From Saprospiraceae bacterium (GTDB lineage: Bacteria; Bacteroidota; Bacteroidia; Chitinophagales; Saprospiraceae), in NCBI GenBank assembly GCA_016787575.1, contig JAEUUO010000039.1, forward strand, positions 1-42,054: a stretch of DNA of 42,054 nt. The letters are read 5' to 3'. The stretch's first letter is position 1. The number at the start of each line of letters is the position of its first letter. A program made the position numbers and the translations under genes. This document shows, piece after piece, positions 1-8,480 of the stretch. Under the pieces are notes generated by a model, which was not told the origin of the DNA, searched no databases, and saw only the letters and a list, made by a program, of their open reading frames with translations.

Positions 1-162
1 CTCCTTTTCCATCTGTAAAACCAAGTTCCAGGGTATGAACTTTTTTGTAAACCGTTCTTTTCCTGAATTGTGACGTAAAAGTCGCTCTGATATATCTTGT
101 GTACTACCTATATAATATTTATTATATCCTTCTGAGTTTAATATGTACACATAATAGGACAT
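1..162 (-). CDS. GIY-YIG endonuclease family protein, N-terminal part (cut by window edge)
   Basis: The first 54 codons read on the minus strand from an ATG at 162 start [20 protein letters not shown], followed by [14 protein letters not shown]. This is the hallmark start of small stand-alone GIY-YIG domain proteins: a VYIL strand, a YYIG strand, then the conserved arginine helix. Such proteins are usually 80-100 aa, so the missing C-terminal part should lie left of the window. The family includes DNA-nicking enzymes, but the cellular role of these single-domain versions is mostly unknown. It lies just downstream of tRNA-Ser on the same strand, 27 bases from it, and could be co-transcribed. 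The family call is firm; the function is not. Confidence 0.8.
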   Translation of the reverse strand, partial: MSYYVYILNSEGYNKYYIGSTQDISERLLRHNSGKERFTKKFIPWNLVLQMEKE

Positions 163-188
163 ATGTGTAAGGGGTTCAATTATTGTTG

Positions 189-273
189 CGGAGGAAGAGG
201 GATTCGAACCCCCGGACCTGTTACAGTCAACGGTTTTCAAGACCGCCGCGTTAAACCACTCTGCCATTCCTCC
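189..273 (-). tRNA. tRNA-Ser (anticodon TGA)
   Basis: The minus strand folds as a class II tRNA. The acceptor arms GGAGGAA and TTCCTCC pair perfectly, with a G discriminator as expected for serine. The D arm, an anticodon loop CTTGAAA holding TGA, a long variable arm and the T loop GTTCGAATC are all present. Length is about 85 nt. CCA is not encoded. A TAnnTTTG -7 box lies 25 bases upstream. Confidence 0.95.
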
Positions 274-297
274 TGGCTGAATTTCAGCTTGCGGCCA

Positions 298-305
298 CAA
301 AGATA
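298..305 (-). promoter_or_regulatory. -7 box TATCTTTG upstream of tRNA-Ser
   Basis: On the minus strand TATCTTTG matches the Bacteroidota -7 consensus TAnnTTTG and ends 25 bases before the 5' end of tRNA-Ser. I see no good -33 TTTG at 19-20 bases upstream. Confidence 0.6.
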
Positions 306-452
306 ATCCCCTTGACAAAATCTTGGTATTCTTGCCTATCTAAATTGAACCATCCTTCTCATTTAAGGCAACTAAAACGTTAACAGCTGTTAATTGGGGG
401 TGATTTTTCAACGAATACTCTTAATTTTATTGCCTTATTAATTTAAAATTTC

Positions 453-1229
453 ATGAATAAATTACTCTTTTTCACATGTATAGGGATTTTTGCCGGAATG
501 CAGTCATGTAAACCTAAAGTTGACAACACACAAGCAGCTGATGAAACAACAAAAGACAGCATTCAATTGCTTGCTTTTGAGCCTTCAGCGGCATTTGATG
601 ATGCAGCAATCACTAAAATGGATTACCGAGATGGCCAATTTAAATTTTTAATATCCGGAAATTACCAATTGGGACAACAAACACCCGATGCTCCCCAAAA
701 AATGTGTGCCAATTCTGACAAAGGACAGCACATTCATCTGATTGTGGACAACAAGCCCTATGAAGCCAAATATGAAGCTGATTTTCATTATAAAATTGAA
801 GATGGAACGCATTATGTGCTTGCTTTTCTATCCCGATCTTATCACGAAAGCATTAAAAATCCCAAAGCATCTGTGTTAATACAAGCTGAAGTTAAAGACA
901 GCTCGTTTAAAAAATTAAGCCCTGTCGATACACCGATGTTGTTTTACTCCAGGCCAAAAGGAACTTATGTTGGCAATGACACAAAAAAAGTAATGCTTGA
1001 TTTCTATTTGGCTAACTGCCGTTTGGGACCTATGTTCAAGGTTAAAGCAGAAATTAATAATCAGGAATTTATTATTGACAAGTGGCAGCCTTATTATATA
1101 ACCGGTTTGCCTCTTGGTGAAAATAAAATTAAATTAAGTTTGTTAGACAGCACCGGAATGTTGGTCAATAATCCTTTTAATCCAATTGAGCGAACTTTTA
1201 CTTTACAAGCAGAACCCGGTCAAAAATAA
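453..1229 (+). CDS. Lipoprotein, possibly DUF4399-like
   Basis: A 258-aa protein with a short basic start, a hydrophobic segment and a lipobox GMQSC, so cleavage and lipidation at Cys19 are expected. It would then sit on the periplasmic side or be carried to the outer membrane. The mature part has an HIHLIVDNKPY segment (about residue 90) and a second half with a LGENKIKLSLLDSTG pattern. This recalls DUF4399-type lipoproteins, in which a histidine-rich strand precedes a beta-sandwich, but the match is from memory and weak. It stands alone between the two tRNA genes, with no operon partner. The stop lies only about 8 bases before the promoter box of tRNA-His. Lipoprotein status is well supported; the function is unknown. 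Confidence 0.75.
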   Translation: MNKLLFFTCIGIFAGMQSCKPKVDNTQAADETTKDSIQLLAFEPSAAFDDAAITKMDYRDGQFKFLISGNYQLGQQTPDAPQKMCANSDKGQHIHLIVDNKPYEAKYEADFHYKIEDGTHYVLAFLSRSYHESIKNPKASVLIQAEVKDSSFKKLSPVDTPMLFYSRPKGTYVGNDTKKVMLDFYLANCRLGPMFKVKAEINNQEFIIDKWQPYYITGLPLGENKIKLSLLDSTGMLVNNPFNPIERTFTLQAEPGQK

Positions 1230-1236
1230 TTTTGTT

Positions 1237-1244
1237 TATCTTTG
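1237..1244 (+). promoter_or_regulatory. -7 box TATCTTTG for tRNA-His
   Basis: TATCTTTG fits the TAnnTTTG consensus and lies 60 bases before the tRNA, right after the stop of the lipoprotein gene. No convincing -33 element is visible at standard spacing. Confidence 0.55.
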
Positions 1245-1304
1245 AGCTCCCAATGAACTAATCTAATAGTGCGTTTAATCGTTTTAGGTTTAAAGATATC
1301 ACAT

Positions 1305-1379
1305 GGTGGTTGTAGCTCAGTTGGTTAGAGCATCGGTTTGTGGTTCCGAGGGTCGTGGGTTCGAATCCCATCATCCACC
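1305..1379 (+). tRNA. tRNA-His (anticodon GTG)
   Basis: The sequence carries the extra 5' G (position -1 at 1305) opposite C73, the identity mark of tRNA-His. It has a D arm GCTC/GAGC, an anticodon loop TTGTGGT containing GTG, and a T arm GTGGG/CCCAT with loop TTCGAAT. Two positions are odd: acceptor pair 5:68 is U-U (GTGGTTG against CATCCAC), and anticodon-stem pair 31:39 is also U-U. CCA is not encoded. A strong terminator follows seven bases later. Confidence 0.93.
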
Positions 1380-1385
1380 CATTTT

Positions 1386-1411
1386 AAGCCCCATTTTGGG
1401 GCTTTTTTTTT
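1386..1411 (+). terminator. Intrinsic terminator after tRNA-His
   Basis: AAGCCCC and GGGGCTT form a perfect 7-bp stem around the loop ATTTT, followed by an unbroken T run. It ends tRNA-His transcription. It also lies directly beyond the stop codon of the converging surface-protein gene, so its stem may also help end that mRNA, though without a T run on that strand. Confidence 0.9.
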
Positions 1412-1412
1412 G

Positions 1413-4256
1413 CTAATTCCCGCTAATAAAAATTTTTCGGAAACTTGCATTTAAATAATCACTCGCCTGAATTTTAACAAAATAAATACCGCTTGGGATG
1501 TTTCCCAAATAAATCGGATTCCCTAAAACGTGTTTGTCAAATTTTAATATTGAGCTGCCATCAATTCCAAGAAGCTCTCCTTGAGAAATCCCCTGAATTC
1601 CCTGAATAATTAGTTGTTTCTTTGAATTAAGGAAAATTATTGGCTCGTGAATTTCATGATTGTAAATTGCATCTGGAATTAATACAACCGGAAATTCAAT
1701 TCTCTCGCTGCTACAGATTAAATCATTGGTCCGTACAACCCAATCGTAAAAGTAGTAGTAATAACTATCGCCCTTGTCTGAAGTATTGATGCGTAATTTA
1801 TCCTCAATAAAAAAAGGATAGTAAAAATTCTGATCCGAACGATAGAATCGTGGACTTACAGATCCAAAGCTTGTCATGTTTTGAGCAGAATTCGTAGTTA
1901 ATTTATATGCTTTTGAAGAAGCAGATATATTAAACCCGAGATAAATTTGGTTTATGCCTTTGATAGGATTAACTTCCTTTTGTTGCACAAGAATTCCATC
2001 ACCATCAATCAATTCAATGATTCGTTTACCTGGATCGTCTGTGTATATAGTTACTGAATCTAAAATCAAATCCTTGTAAACATTAAATAGCATTTGATTA
2101 TTTATAAATGCGGCGTGGTATGGCCCGGTACTAAAACTAGGCGTTTTTAAACCTCCATGCACATAAGGATAGCGGTTTACATTGTAGTGTTCTAACCAAT
2201 AACTTGTAGTTTGCAATAAACTGTCAGTAACAAAATATCTTCCATAAGCAGTTGGAGAAAGATCCTCTTTATTTCTATACCATTTACAATTTTCTGAACC
2301 TCCATCTAATGTTCTGGGTCCAGATTTATAAGTTGTATCGGGTTTAATTTTTGCAAGTATGGGTGCATCAAAAAATTGAACATTCAGTGTATCAGAATAC
2401 ACTAATTCACAAATACCTTGTTGGATGGCATAATACAAGCCATTCTCTTTTATTGTAATACTTGCAGCTGTTTGTGAGTTGGACCATAAAACCGACTCCA
2501 AATTGGTTAGGGACAATTCAAGTTCATCACCGGAACAAAGAAGTTGCGTGAATCTGTGATTCAATTGAATTGAATTCTTAGGATTTAAAAAAACTGAAAC
2601 CGGGTCAGAAATAAAAAAACAATTACTGTTATCACGTGCTGTATAAAAATAAACGCCTTCCTTAGTTAATTGAATTTCCCTTGAATTGCTTCCTGTATTC
2701 CATCGAATGTCTTGATATTGATTTGCTGCTTTTAAAATGGTATCAATTTTTCCACAAAAAAATAAATTGTTTGGCCTTGTTCGTTTCAATTCCTGAAAAC
2801 AGGAGTTTTCATAAAAAACAAACTGTCTGTTTGCATTTAATTGGTAATAAACTTCTTGCAGTCCTGATGGCCAATAAATATATACACTGTCTGCAATTTG
2901 AGCTGAGCCCAGTCCAAAATGTAAGGATAAACTATTTTGTATTCCATAGGATTCTCCGGCATGGACTTCTCTAACTTGAAAAGAACCGTTGGCAAATAAT
3001 TTGACCTTTGTTCCGATTCCATTTCGATTTGATTTGTTTCCTTCAAAACTAAGTTGGATGTAATTTTTTCCGTTTCCCGGATTCAGCCAAAGTTTGTCAT
3101 TTTTATTGGATGGCGCATTTAGAAGGTCTGCATAAATTGCATAAATATCGAGATTCCCATCGTTATTAAAATCGCCGGTGGCGCAACTTGAAAATGGTGG
3201 ATTAAATGATGATATCTCGAGTTTTTCGAATTTTAAATCGCCCAGATTTTGCCATAATTCGGTACTGGTACCTGATAACAAAATGTCTAAGTCCCCATCG
3301 TTATCAAAATCAAGGGCAATAGCCTGCAATGCAATTCCACTATAATTTAATCCGCTACTGGATGTTACATTTTCAAAACGATGGTCGGTGGTTTGTTTAA
3401 GAATATTACAAGGTGTGTAATGGTTAATAACAAAAACATCTGATAAACCATCGTTGTTAAAATCTTCAAACAAACTAGCCCAACTTTGATCACCGATATC
3501 CAATCCAAGATTTACTGCTTGATTTGTCCATTTTTGGGCCAAACTATCATACACATAAAATAAGTTCAGTCTTCTTGGATCCCTAGGATCATTGACACCA
3601 GGTTTACACTTAGAAATGTATAAATCGGGCTTTCCATTCCAATCGTAATCTGTCCAAATACAACCATAATTACCTGCAGAATTTCCCATGCCGGGAATTT
3701 CCAAATCAATAAAACTTGTATCCCGAAAAAGTTGCCCACTTGTATTGTTCATATAAATTCGCGAAGCAGCATTGTCATCACAAATTGTAAAATCAATCCA
3801 ACCGTCCTGATTCAAATCAAACATACAAGCTGCTTGAGAGAAAAAATATTCTACGTCGGCTATCTTGTCTATAAATCCTGTTGCTGATTGATATAAAATA
3901 TGAAGTTGGGTTCCTTCTCCACTCAAAAGTATGTCATTGTAACCATTTCGATCTACATCTGCAACATTGATAGAATAGATGGCTGTCAAACTATGAAATG
4001 GCAATTCATTCCAAAAGAAATGAGCCGAACCATTGTTGAGACCGTACCATAATTTTTTCGATTGATCAATTACCACTATATCATCTGTGGCATCTCCATT
4101 GATGTCTGCACAAGCAATTGCAATACCGCTGAAAAAAGCTTTTCCCATGATTTGCTCGTTCCAGGGCGTTTGTGCTGAAACAAAATTGATAGATTGAATT
4201 AAAAAAATTAAGAAGTAGCCTAAACGAATCGGGTGTGACTTAAATTTGCTTTTCAT
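1413..4256 (-). CDS. VCBS/FG-GAP repeat surface protein with ASPIC/UnbV domain and T9SS type A sorting domain
   Basis: A secreted protein of about 947 aa. A signal peptide (hydrophobic GYFLIFLIQSINF, cleavage near VSAQ) leads into seven FG-GAP/VCBS repeats, recognised by acidic calcium-type loops such as DINGDATDD, DVDRNGYND, DLNQDGWID, DFNNDGLSD and DFDNDGDLD. These probably build a beta-propeller. An ASPIC/UnbV domain follows at about 410-480 (GIGTKVKLFANG through YIYWPSGLQEVY), then Ig-like segments. The last 75 residues are a type A sorting domain ending GIYFVKIQASDYLNASFRKI. Together this predicts T9SS export to the cell surface. I chose the ATG at 4256, because the earlier in-frame TTG at 4265 lies inside the -7 box TATATTTG. 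Ligand unknown; adhesion or glycan binding is only an inference. Confidence 0.88.
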   Translation of the reverse strand: MKSKFKSHPIRLGYFLIFLIQSINFVSAQTPWNEQIMGKAFFSGIAIACADINGDATDDIVVIDQSKKLWYGLNNGSAHFFWNELPFHSLTAIYSINVADVDRNGYNDILLSGEGTQLHILYQSATGFIDKIADVEYFFSQAACMFDLNQDGWIDFTICDDNAASRIYMNNTSGQLFRDTSFIDLEIPGMGNSAGNYGCIWTDYDWNGKPDLYISKCKPGVNDPRDPRRLNLFYVYDSLAQKWTNQAVNLGLDIGDQSWASLFEDFNNDGLSDVFVINHYTPCNILKQTTDHRFENVTSSSGLNYSGIALQAIALDFDNDGDLDILLSGTSTELWQNLGDLKFEKLEISSFNPPFSSCATGDFNNDGNLDIYAIYADLLNAPSNKNDKLWLNPGNGKNYIQLSFEGNKSNRNGIGTKVKLFANGSFQVREVHAGESYGIQNSLSLHFGLGSAQIADSVYIYWPSGLQEVYYQLNANRQFVFYENSCFQELKRTRPNNLFFCGKIDTILKAANQYQDIRWNTGSNSREIQLTKEGVYFYTARDNSNCFFISDPVSVFLNPKNSIQLNHRFTQLLCSGDELELSLTNLESVLWSNSQTAASITIKENGLYYAIQQGICELVYSDTLNVQFFDAPILAKIKPDTTYKSGPRTLDGGSENCKWYRNKEDLSPTAYGRYFVTDSLLQTTSYWLEHYNVNRYPYVHGGLKTPSFSTGPYHAAFINNQMLFNVYKDLILDSVTIYTDDPGKRIIELIDGDGILVQQKEVNPIKGINQIYLGFNISASSKAYKLTTNSAQNMTSFGSVSPRFYRSDQNFYYPFFIEDKLRINTSDKGDSYYYYFYDWVVRTNDLICSSERIEFPVVLIPDAIYNHEIHEPIIFLNSKKQLIIQGIQGISQGELLGIDGSSILKFDKHVLGNPIYLGNIPSGIYFVKIQASDYLNASFRKIFISGN

Positions 4257-4262
4257 AGTATG

Positions 4263-4270
4263 CAAATATA
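4263..4270 (-). promoter_or_regulatory. -7 box TATATTTG for the VCBS gene
   Basis: On the minus strand TATATTTG fits TAnnTTTG and ends only six bases before the ATG at 4256. Transcription would then begin at or next to the start codon. No -33 TTG is visible at 17-23 bases. Confidence 0.6.
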
Positions 4271-4300
4271 TTAAAAAAATTTTAATATTTGAATTCCCTA

Positions 4301-5098
4301 GTGTCTCAACGTGTTTTCCTATTTTGCCGCTTTTATCTGAAAGCTAAAAGCATCTATTACATGCATGCACCATTTCTGTATGAACTGCTGCAATTTGTTT
4401 TTGATTCAGACAGAAATTATTATGATTTTATAAAATTACAGGAAGCTTCAAATTCCTTAGAAAATAATTACAATCTGATTGAATTAAGCGATTTTGCAAA
4501 GTCACATCGTCAAACAGGATTATCGATTCGCAGGATGTATAAAAAATCCGGACATACACTGTATGAATATGAAAGTTTGTACCGATTGATGGTTTTTACC
4601 AAAACTAAAATGAGCCTGGAGCTTGGAGCTTCTGTAGGTATGAGTGGCTTAAGCATGTCACTCGCAAATAAAAAAGGGCTCCACACAAGCGTAGAAGGAA
4701 ATTCAAGTTTAGCGGACTGTACAAATGCCTTGTTTAAAAAATTCGGACTTGTAAATGCCCATTGTGTAAATGCGAGTTTTGAGACATTTTTTTTAAATAC
4801 TTCAAACCTTCACATGTATGATTTTGTATTTATAGATGGGGATCATCGCTATCAAGCTACCCTGGAAAATTTCGGCAAGTTGTTGCCCTTGTTAACTGAA
4901 GATGCTATAATTTTAGTAGACGACATTCATTGGTCTTTTGATATGAACAAAGCTTGGCAAGAACTAACCCAACATCCTGCCATCCATTGCAGTCTGGAAA
5001 TGCCACGCTGGGGTTTATTATTTAAGTCAAAAAAACTAACAAAAGGAAGATTTAGTTATCTACCTGCAATCTATAAACCTTGGCAGAAATTTATTTAA
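4301..5098 (+). CDS. Class I SAM-dependent methyltransferase (Methyltransf_24-like)
   Basis: About 265 aa. The core is a Rossmann methyltransferase: the SAM-binding strand and loop LELGASVGMSGLSM, the acidic end of strand 2 in SVEGNSSL, and strand 4 as FVFIDGDHRYQAT, followed by DAIILVDDIHWS. The D-G-D-H motif and the later V-D-D-I are typical of the O-methyltransferase-like Methyltransf_24 group. An N-terminal helix YYMHAPFLYELLQFVF matches the HSPF-type start of Bacteroidota homologues. An ATG start at 4361 would cut this off. The longest frame begins with TTG at 4289, but that codon overlaps an AATATTTG promoter-like box, so I prefer GTG at 4301. Substrate unknown. It is divergent from the VCBS gene over a gap of only about 45 bases. 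Confidence 0.8.
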   Translation: MSQRVFLFCRFYLKAKSIYYMHAPFLYELLQFVFDSDRNYYDFIKLQEASNSLENNYNLIELSDFAKSHRQTGLSIRRMYKKSGHTLYEYESLYRLMVFTKTKMSLELGASVGMSGLSMSLANKKGLHTSVEGNSSLADCTNALFKKFGLVNAHCVNASFETFFLNTSNLHMYDFVFIDGDHRYQATLENFGKLLPLLTEDAIILVDDIHWSFDMNKAWQELTQHPAIHCSLEMPRWGLLFKSKKLTKGRFSYLPAIYKPWQKFI

Positions 5099-5107
5099 CC
5101 AAAATAT

Positions 5108-7738
5108 TTATTTCATAAAACCTAATCGCGGTTTGTTAAATACATCGCGTCTGTCTTTACCAGGAACGAATGAGAGGACGTCTTCCAATTCAATAATTGC
5201 CTGGTTGGTTTTCAATAGTTCACTTTCGTTTAAATTTGATAATCGGATGTTTTGGAAACGAATAATTTCTTCGCAGATAGATCGAATAACCCGGGCATTA
5301 CCAAAAAATTTATCCTTGCTGTCGTATAAGTAAGCTAAATAGGCTCGCAAATGAGTTTCGGCAGCTTCGCTGATTTGTAAATTTACATCTGAAAACATTT
5401 TCATAGCAATCATAAACAATTCTTCCTCTGAATAGTCTTCAAACTTTAATATTTTATCAAAGCGACTGCTTAAGCCTGGATTGGATTTAAGAAATTGCTC
5501 CATAGAATCAGTATATCCGGCTACAAAAACAAAAAATTGACCACGCTGATCTTCCATCCGCTTCAAGAGTGTTTGGATGACTTCACTTCCGTAATCTGCG
5601 TTTTGCTGGTTTACTGAACTGAGTGAATACGCTTCATCAATAAACAATACTCCTCCCATTGCTTCTTCGATTTTCTCAGCTGTTTTGATAGCGGATTGAC
5701 CGATGTATCCGGCAACCAATCCCTGGCGGTCTGTTTCAACCATATGACCCCGTTCTAAAATACCCAAAGCTTTATAAATCTTTGCTAAAATACGTGCCAC
5801 AGTACTTTTCCCAGTGCCTGGATTTCCTAAAAACACGGTATGCAAAAAATGTTGATTTAAAACTTCTTTCCCTGATTTCCTAGCAAATTGCACGATGCGA
5901 ACCAATTCTCGAATTTCCTTTTTTACTTTTTCAATTCCAACCAAATGATCTAACTCAGAAAGTGTGGCCTGAAGCAGTTCCTGATCAACCGGAATTAATG
6001 GTTTCACATGAACCGGTTCCAGTTCAATTTTTTGAACATCTTCTAGTGACACCCTGCTTAAGAGTTCGATATCCAAATCCTGTGGTGCACTGTTAGACAT
6101 TACACGGATTCCTAAATTAATTTTCGCTTTTTCAACCAGATCAAAAACCAATCGTGCATTGCCAAATGTATTGTCACGATTTCGATATGCTTCTAAAATA
6201 AGGTGATGCAATTCTTGGATTGCATCTGGTTGAAACTGCACTCCTTTGCGCATCATTGCAAAACTTGCAATTTTATAAAGTTCCTGAGGGAGGTAATCCG
6301 GGAATTCAAAGTACAATTTAATTCGCGATTTTAAACCCGGGTTTGAATCTAAGAAGTAGCGCATTTCTTTGGGATAACCTGCCATGATTACGGCAAGGTC
6401 ACCGGGTCCATTGGACATCTCTTTAACCAGAATTTCTATGACTTCTCTTCCAAAATCTTTGCTGTCGTCATTGGTTCGTGCCAAGGCATAGGCCTCGTCA
6501 ATAAACAAAACGCCTCCACGGGCCTTTTCTATAACTTCCTTTACCTTGGGAGCAGTTTGTCCGATGTATTCTCCGACCAATTCAGCACGATCTGCTTCGT
6601 AAACATGGCCTTTTGATAATACTCCCATTTTTCGATACAATCGCCCCATCATTTTAGCAATGGTGGTTTTCCCCGTTCCAGGATTTCCATAGAAAACTGA
6701 ATGCAAAGACAATTTTTCTTCCTCACGAATTCCTTTCTCCTGTCGCAATTGCAAAAACTTGACGTATTGAGCGTGTTCACTAACTTTTCGTTTAATGTCT
6801 TGCAATCCGATCAATTGGTTTAACTCAGATAAGATATCTTCTAATTTTGATTGATCTGGTTCTATACCGGGTAAGACAATGGGATCTGAAGTATGGGGTA
6901 AGGTTATGGGAGCAATTCCTTCTTCGAATTCAAAAGCAACTTCAAAAGGCATGACGGCCAAAAGGCTTTCCATAAAAACGATCTCTACGGTATACAAACC
7001 TTCCCACCAGGAGCCTTTTACATTGGATCCCCAGCCAGCTGTAATTAAGATTTTCTCGTCCTCTCTTCGAACCGGAACCAGGCGAGTTACTTGTCCTTTT
7101 AACTCGCGAGCTTCATTGAGAAATTTTACAAATATTTCGCATTGCCAATGCGCTTGTACACTTTTATTGTCCAATACCAATTCGGCATAAATGTATCGTG
7201 TTTCTTCACCGTTGAACGTTTTAACATAATGCCGTTCTTCCTGGGCAACGTCTTCAAATGGGCCTTCATACAATTTTAATGATTGCAATTCAATGTAAGG
7301 TCTGTCTGTTTCTGATTTAGAAACACCGGGATCTTCTATATAGAAATATTTACTACCAATTTTTTCACCATCCATCCAAGCTTCCCAATAATAACTGCCC
7401 TTTTTCCAAAAAGAACCTTCTTTTTTATTTCCCCAACCTTCTCTAATAAAAACAGTGTGGTCGAACTTAGAAATTTTACGCCGAAAACTTAAATTGCAAA
7501 CTTCTTTCTTGGTTTTTATTAAACTAAAACATTTGAGTTCTATGTCAGTCTCCCATGATTCCTTGTCAAAAAATTTATTGATAAATGAAAGTTCAACATA
7601 GATGTAGGAAGTCTCAAAACGGTCAAAAACCTGACGGTATTTTTTCTTATTGTCAGCCAGCCATTCTGTAGAAGCGTAAACTTTTAGTTCTTTAAACTTA
7701 AATTTTTTTGTTTCGGGAATTTTAACTTCTTCTTCCAT
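5108..7738 (-). CDS. Large CbbX/SpoVK-type protein: two AAA+ modules behind a duplicated beta-rich domain
   Basis: About 876 aa. Two copies of a beta-rich domain (about residues 15-135 and 150-270) share the patterns LKVYAS/LKLYEG, SYIYVEL/RYIYAEL, GWG then GSFW or GSWW, and a closing strand. Two CbbX/SpoVK-like AAA+ modules follow, each with Walker A (GNPGTGKTT, GNPGTGKST; lysines near 357 and 644), Walker B (GGVLFIDEAYAL, GGVLFIDEAYSL) and an arginine-rich sensor region (FGNARLVFDL, FGNARVIRSI). Both modules look catalytically intact. CbbX remodels Rubisco, but no Rubisco gene is in view, so the client here is unknown. The start is ATG 7738. A longer frame from 7786 overlaps a TATATTTA box, a near match to the -7 element. 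It is divergent from the ferredoxin gene. Confidence 0.85.
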   Translation of the reverse strand: MEEEVKIPETKKFKFKELKVYASTEWLADNKKKYRQVFDRFETSYIYVELSFINKFFDKESWETDIELKCFSLIKTKKEVCNLSFRRKISKFDHTVFIREGWGNKKEGSFWKKGSYYWEAWMDGEKIGSKYFYIEDPGVSKSETDRPYIELQSLKLYEGPFEDVAQEERHYVKTFNGEETRYIYAELVLDNKSVQAHWQCEIFVKFLNEARELKGQVTRLVPVRREDEKILITAGWGSNVKGSWWEGLYTVEIVFMESLLAVMPFEVAFEFEEGIAPITLPHTSDPIVLPGIEPDQSKLEDILSELNQLIGLQDIKRKVSEHAQYVKFLQLRQEKGIREEEKLSLHSVFYGNPGTGKTTIAKMMGRLYRKMGVLSKGHVYEADRAELVGEYIGQTAPKVKEVIEKARGGVLFIDEAYALARTNDDSKDFGREVIEILVKEMSNGPGDLAVIMAGYPKEMRYFLDSNPGLKSRIKLYFEFPDYLPQELYKIASFAMMRKGVQFQPDAIQELHHLILEAYRNRDNTFGNARLVFDLVEKAKINLGIRVMSNSAPQDLDIELLSRVSLEDVQKIELEPVHVKPLIPVDQELLQATLSELDHLVGIEKVKKEIRELVRIVQFARKSGKEVLNQHFLHTVFLGNPGTGKSTVARILAKIYKALGILERGHMVETDRQGLVAGYIGQSAIKTAEKIEEAMGGVLFIDEAYSLSSVNQQNADYGSEVIQTLLKRMEDQRGQFFVFVAGYTDSMEQFLKSNPGLSSRFDKILKFEDYSEEELFMIAMKMFSDVNLQISEAAETHLRAYLAYLYDSKDKFFGNARVIRSICEEIIRFQNIRLSNLNESELLKTNQAIIELEDVLSFVPGKDRRDVFNKPRLGFMK

Positions 7739-7879
7739 TTCGGTTTTTACCAGATTCGAGATTAAATATATAACACATTTTTTCAAAAAATGATTGCTGG
7801 GTAAAATTTTTAAAAATTCCTGAAATTTAACAAAATTTGAACTTTTAGACGGACTTTGTGTTTAGCTTTCAGTTTTACG

Positions 7880-8221
7880 ATGGCGAGAATACACTTTATT
7901 TTTGAGGATAAGAGCATAGATGACAAGGTCGTACTTTGCAATGCGTTGGATAAATCGATTCTTGAAATAACTGAAGAACAGGATATTCATCTCAACCACA
8001 ATTGTGGTGGTGTTTGTGCTTGTTCAACCTGCCATGTTTATATTCATTCCGGTGATTCCTATTTAGAATCCATTTCAGACAAAGAAGAAGATTTTATAGA
8101 TCGAGCTATAAATCCCCGGTTGGAATCCCGTTTGGCTTGTCAATGCATTCTACTGGATGAAAATGCAGATATCAAAGTGGAGATTCCTGATCAAAAAAGA
8201 ATAATTGGACACGAACATTAA
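7880..8221 (+). CDS. fdx: 2Fe-2S ferredoxin, adrenodoxin/ISC type
   Basis: A 113-aa ferredoxin of the adrenodoxin family. The four cluster cysteines follow C-x5-C-x2-C (inside HNCGGVCACSTCHVYI) and a distant Cys in RLACQC. An extra Cys lies in the first loop. Such ferredoxins pass electrons in Fe-S cluster assembly by the ISC pathway. The gene is 10 bases from iscX, the same order as the end of the ISC operon in proteobacteria, which supports that role. The ATG at 7880 gives the natural MARIHFIFED start; an upstream TTG extension lacks homology-like sequence. Confidence 0.9.
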   Translation: MARIHFIFEDKSIDDKVVLCNALDKSILEITEEQDIHLNHNCGGVCACSTCHVYIHSGDSYLESISDKEEDFIDRAINPRLESRLACQCILLDENADIKVEIPDQKRIIGHEH

Positions 8222-8231
8222 TAATTAAAGC

Positions 8232-8480
8232 ATGTCATTTAAGGAAATTGAAAATTTACCCATTTTTTGGGCAGATCATGAAGACATCGCCATGGCTTTG
8301 TATGAGCGCTTCGGAAGCCAATTTAATGAAAGTAAAATTTACAGAATCCGTTTTACTGATTTAATTGAATGGGTAATGGAAATCCCGCATTTTGAAGGAC
8401 GACGTGATGATTGCAGCGAGGCCCATCTTGAGCAAATACAAGCCAAATGGGTCTATGAATGGCGTGATAATAATTCTTAG
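8232..8480 (+). CDS. iscX: IscX-like Fe-S cluster assembly protein
   Basis: An 82-aa acidic protein with the IscX signature: FWADHEDIAMALYERFG, then IRFTDLIEWVMEIPHF, and a C-terminal helix ending AKWVYEWRD. E. coli IscX is 66 aa with the same W-x-D/E-x3-IA-x-ALY and RFTDL-x2-W pattern. It is slightly longer here, with an N-terminal MSFKEIENLPI and an insertion before RFTDL. IscX binds the cysteine desulfurase IscS at its frataxin-binding face and tunes iron-dependent cluster assembly. It forms an operon with the ferredoxin. None of iscS, iscU, hscA or hscB lies nearby. Confidence 0.85.
   Translation: MSFKEIENLPIFWADHEDIAMALYERFGSQFNESKIYRIRFTDLIEWVMEIPHFEGRRDDCSEAHLEQIQAKWVYEWRDNNS

Noticed and set aside
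2681..2974. Plus-strand frame inside the VCBS gene
   Set aside because: It is a shadow of the minus-strand coding sequence, with no start signal or known domain.
5108..7786. AAA+ protein as part of a defence system
   Set aside because: Neighbours are housekeeping genes (ferredoxin, iscX, kdsC), and no nuclease, toxin or phage-type gene is adjacent.
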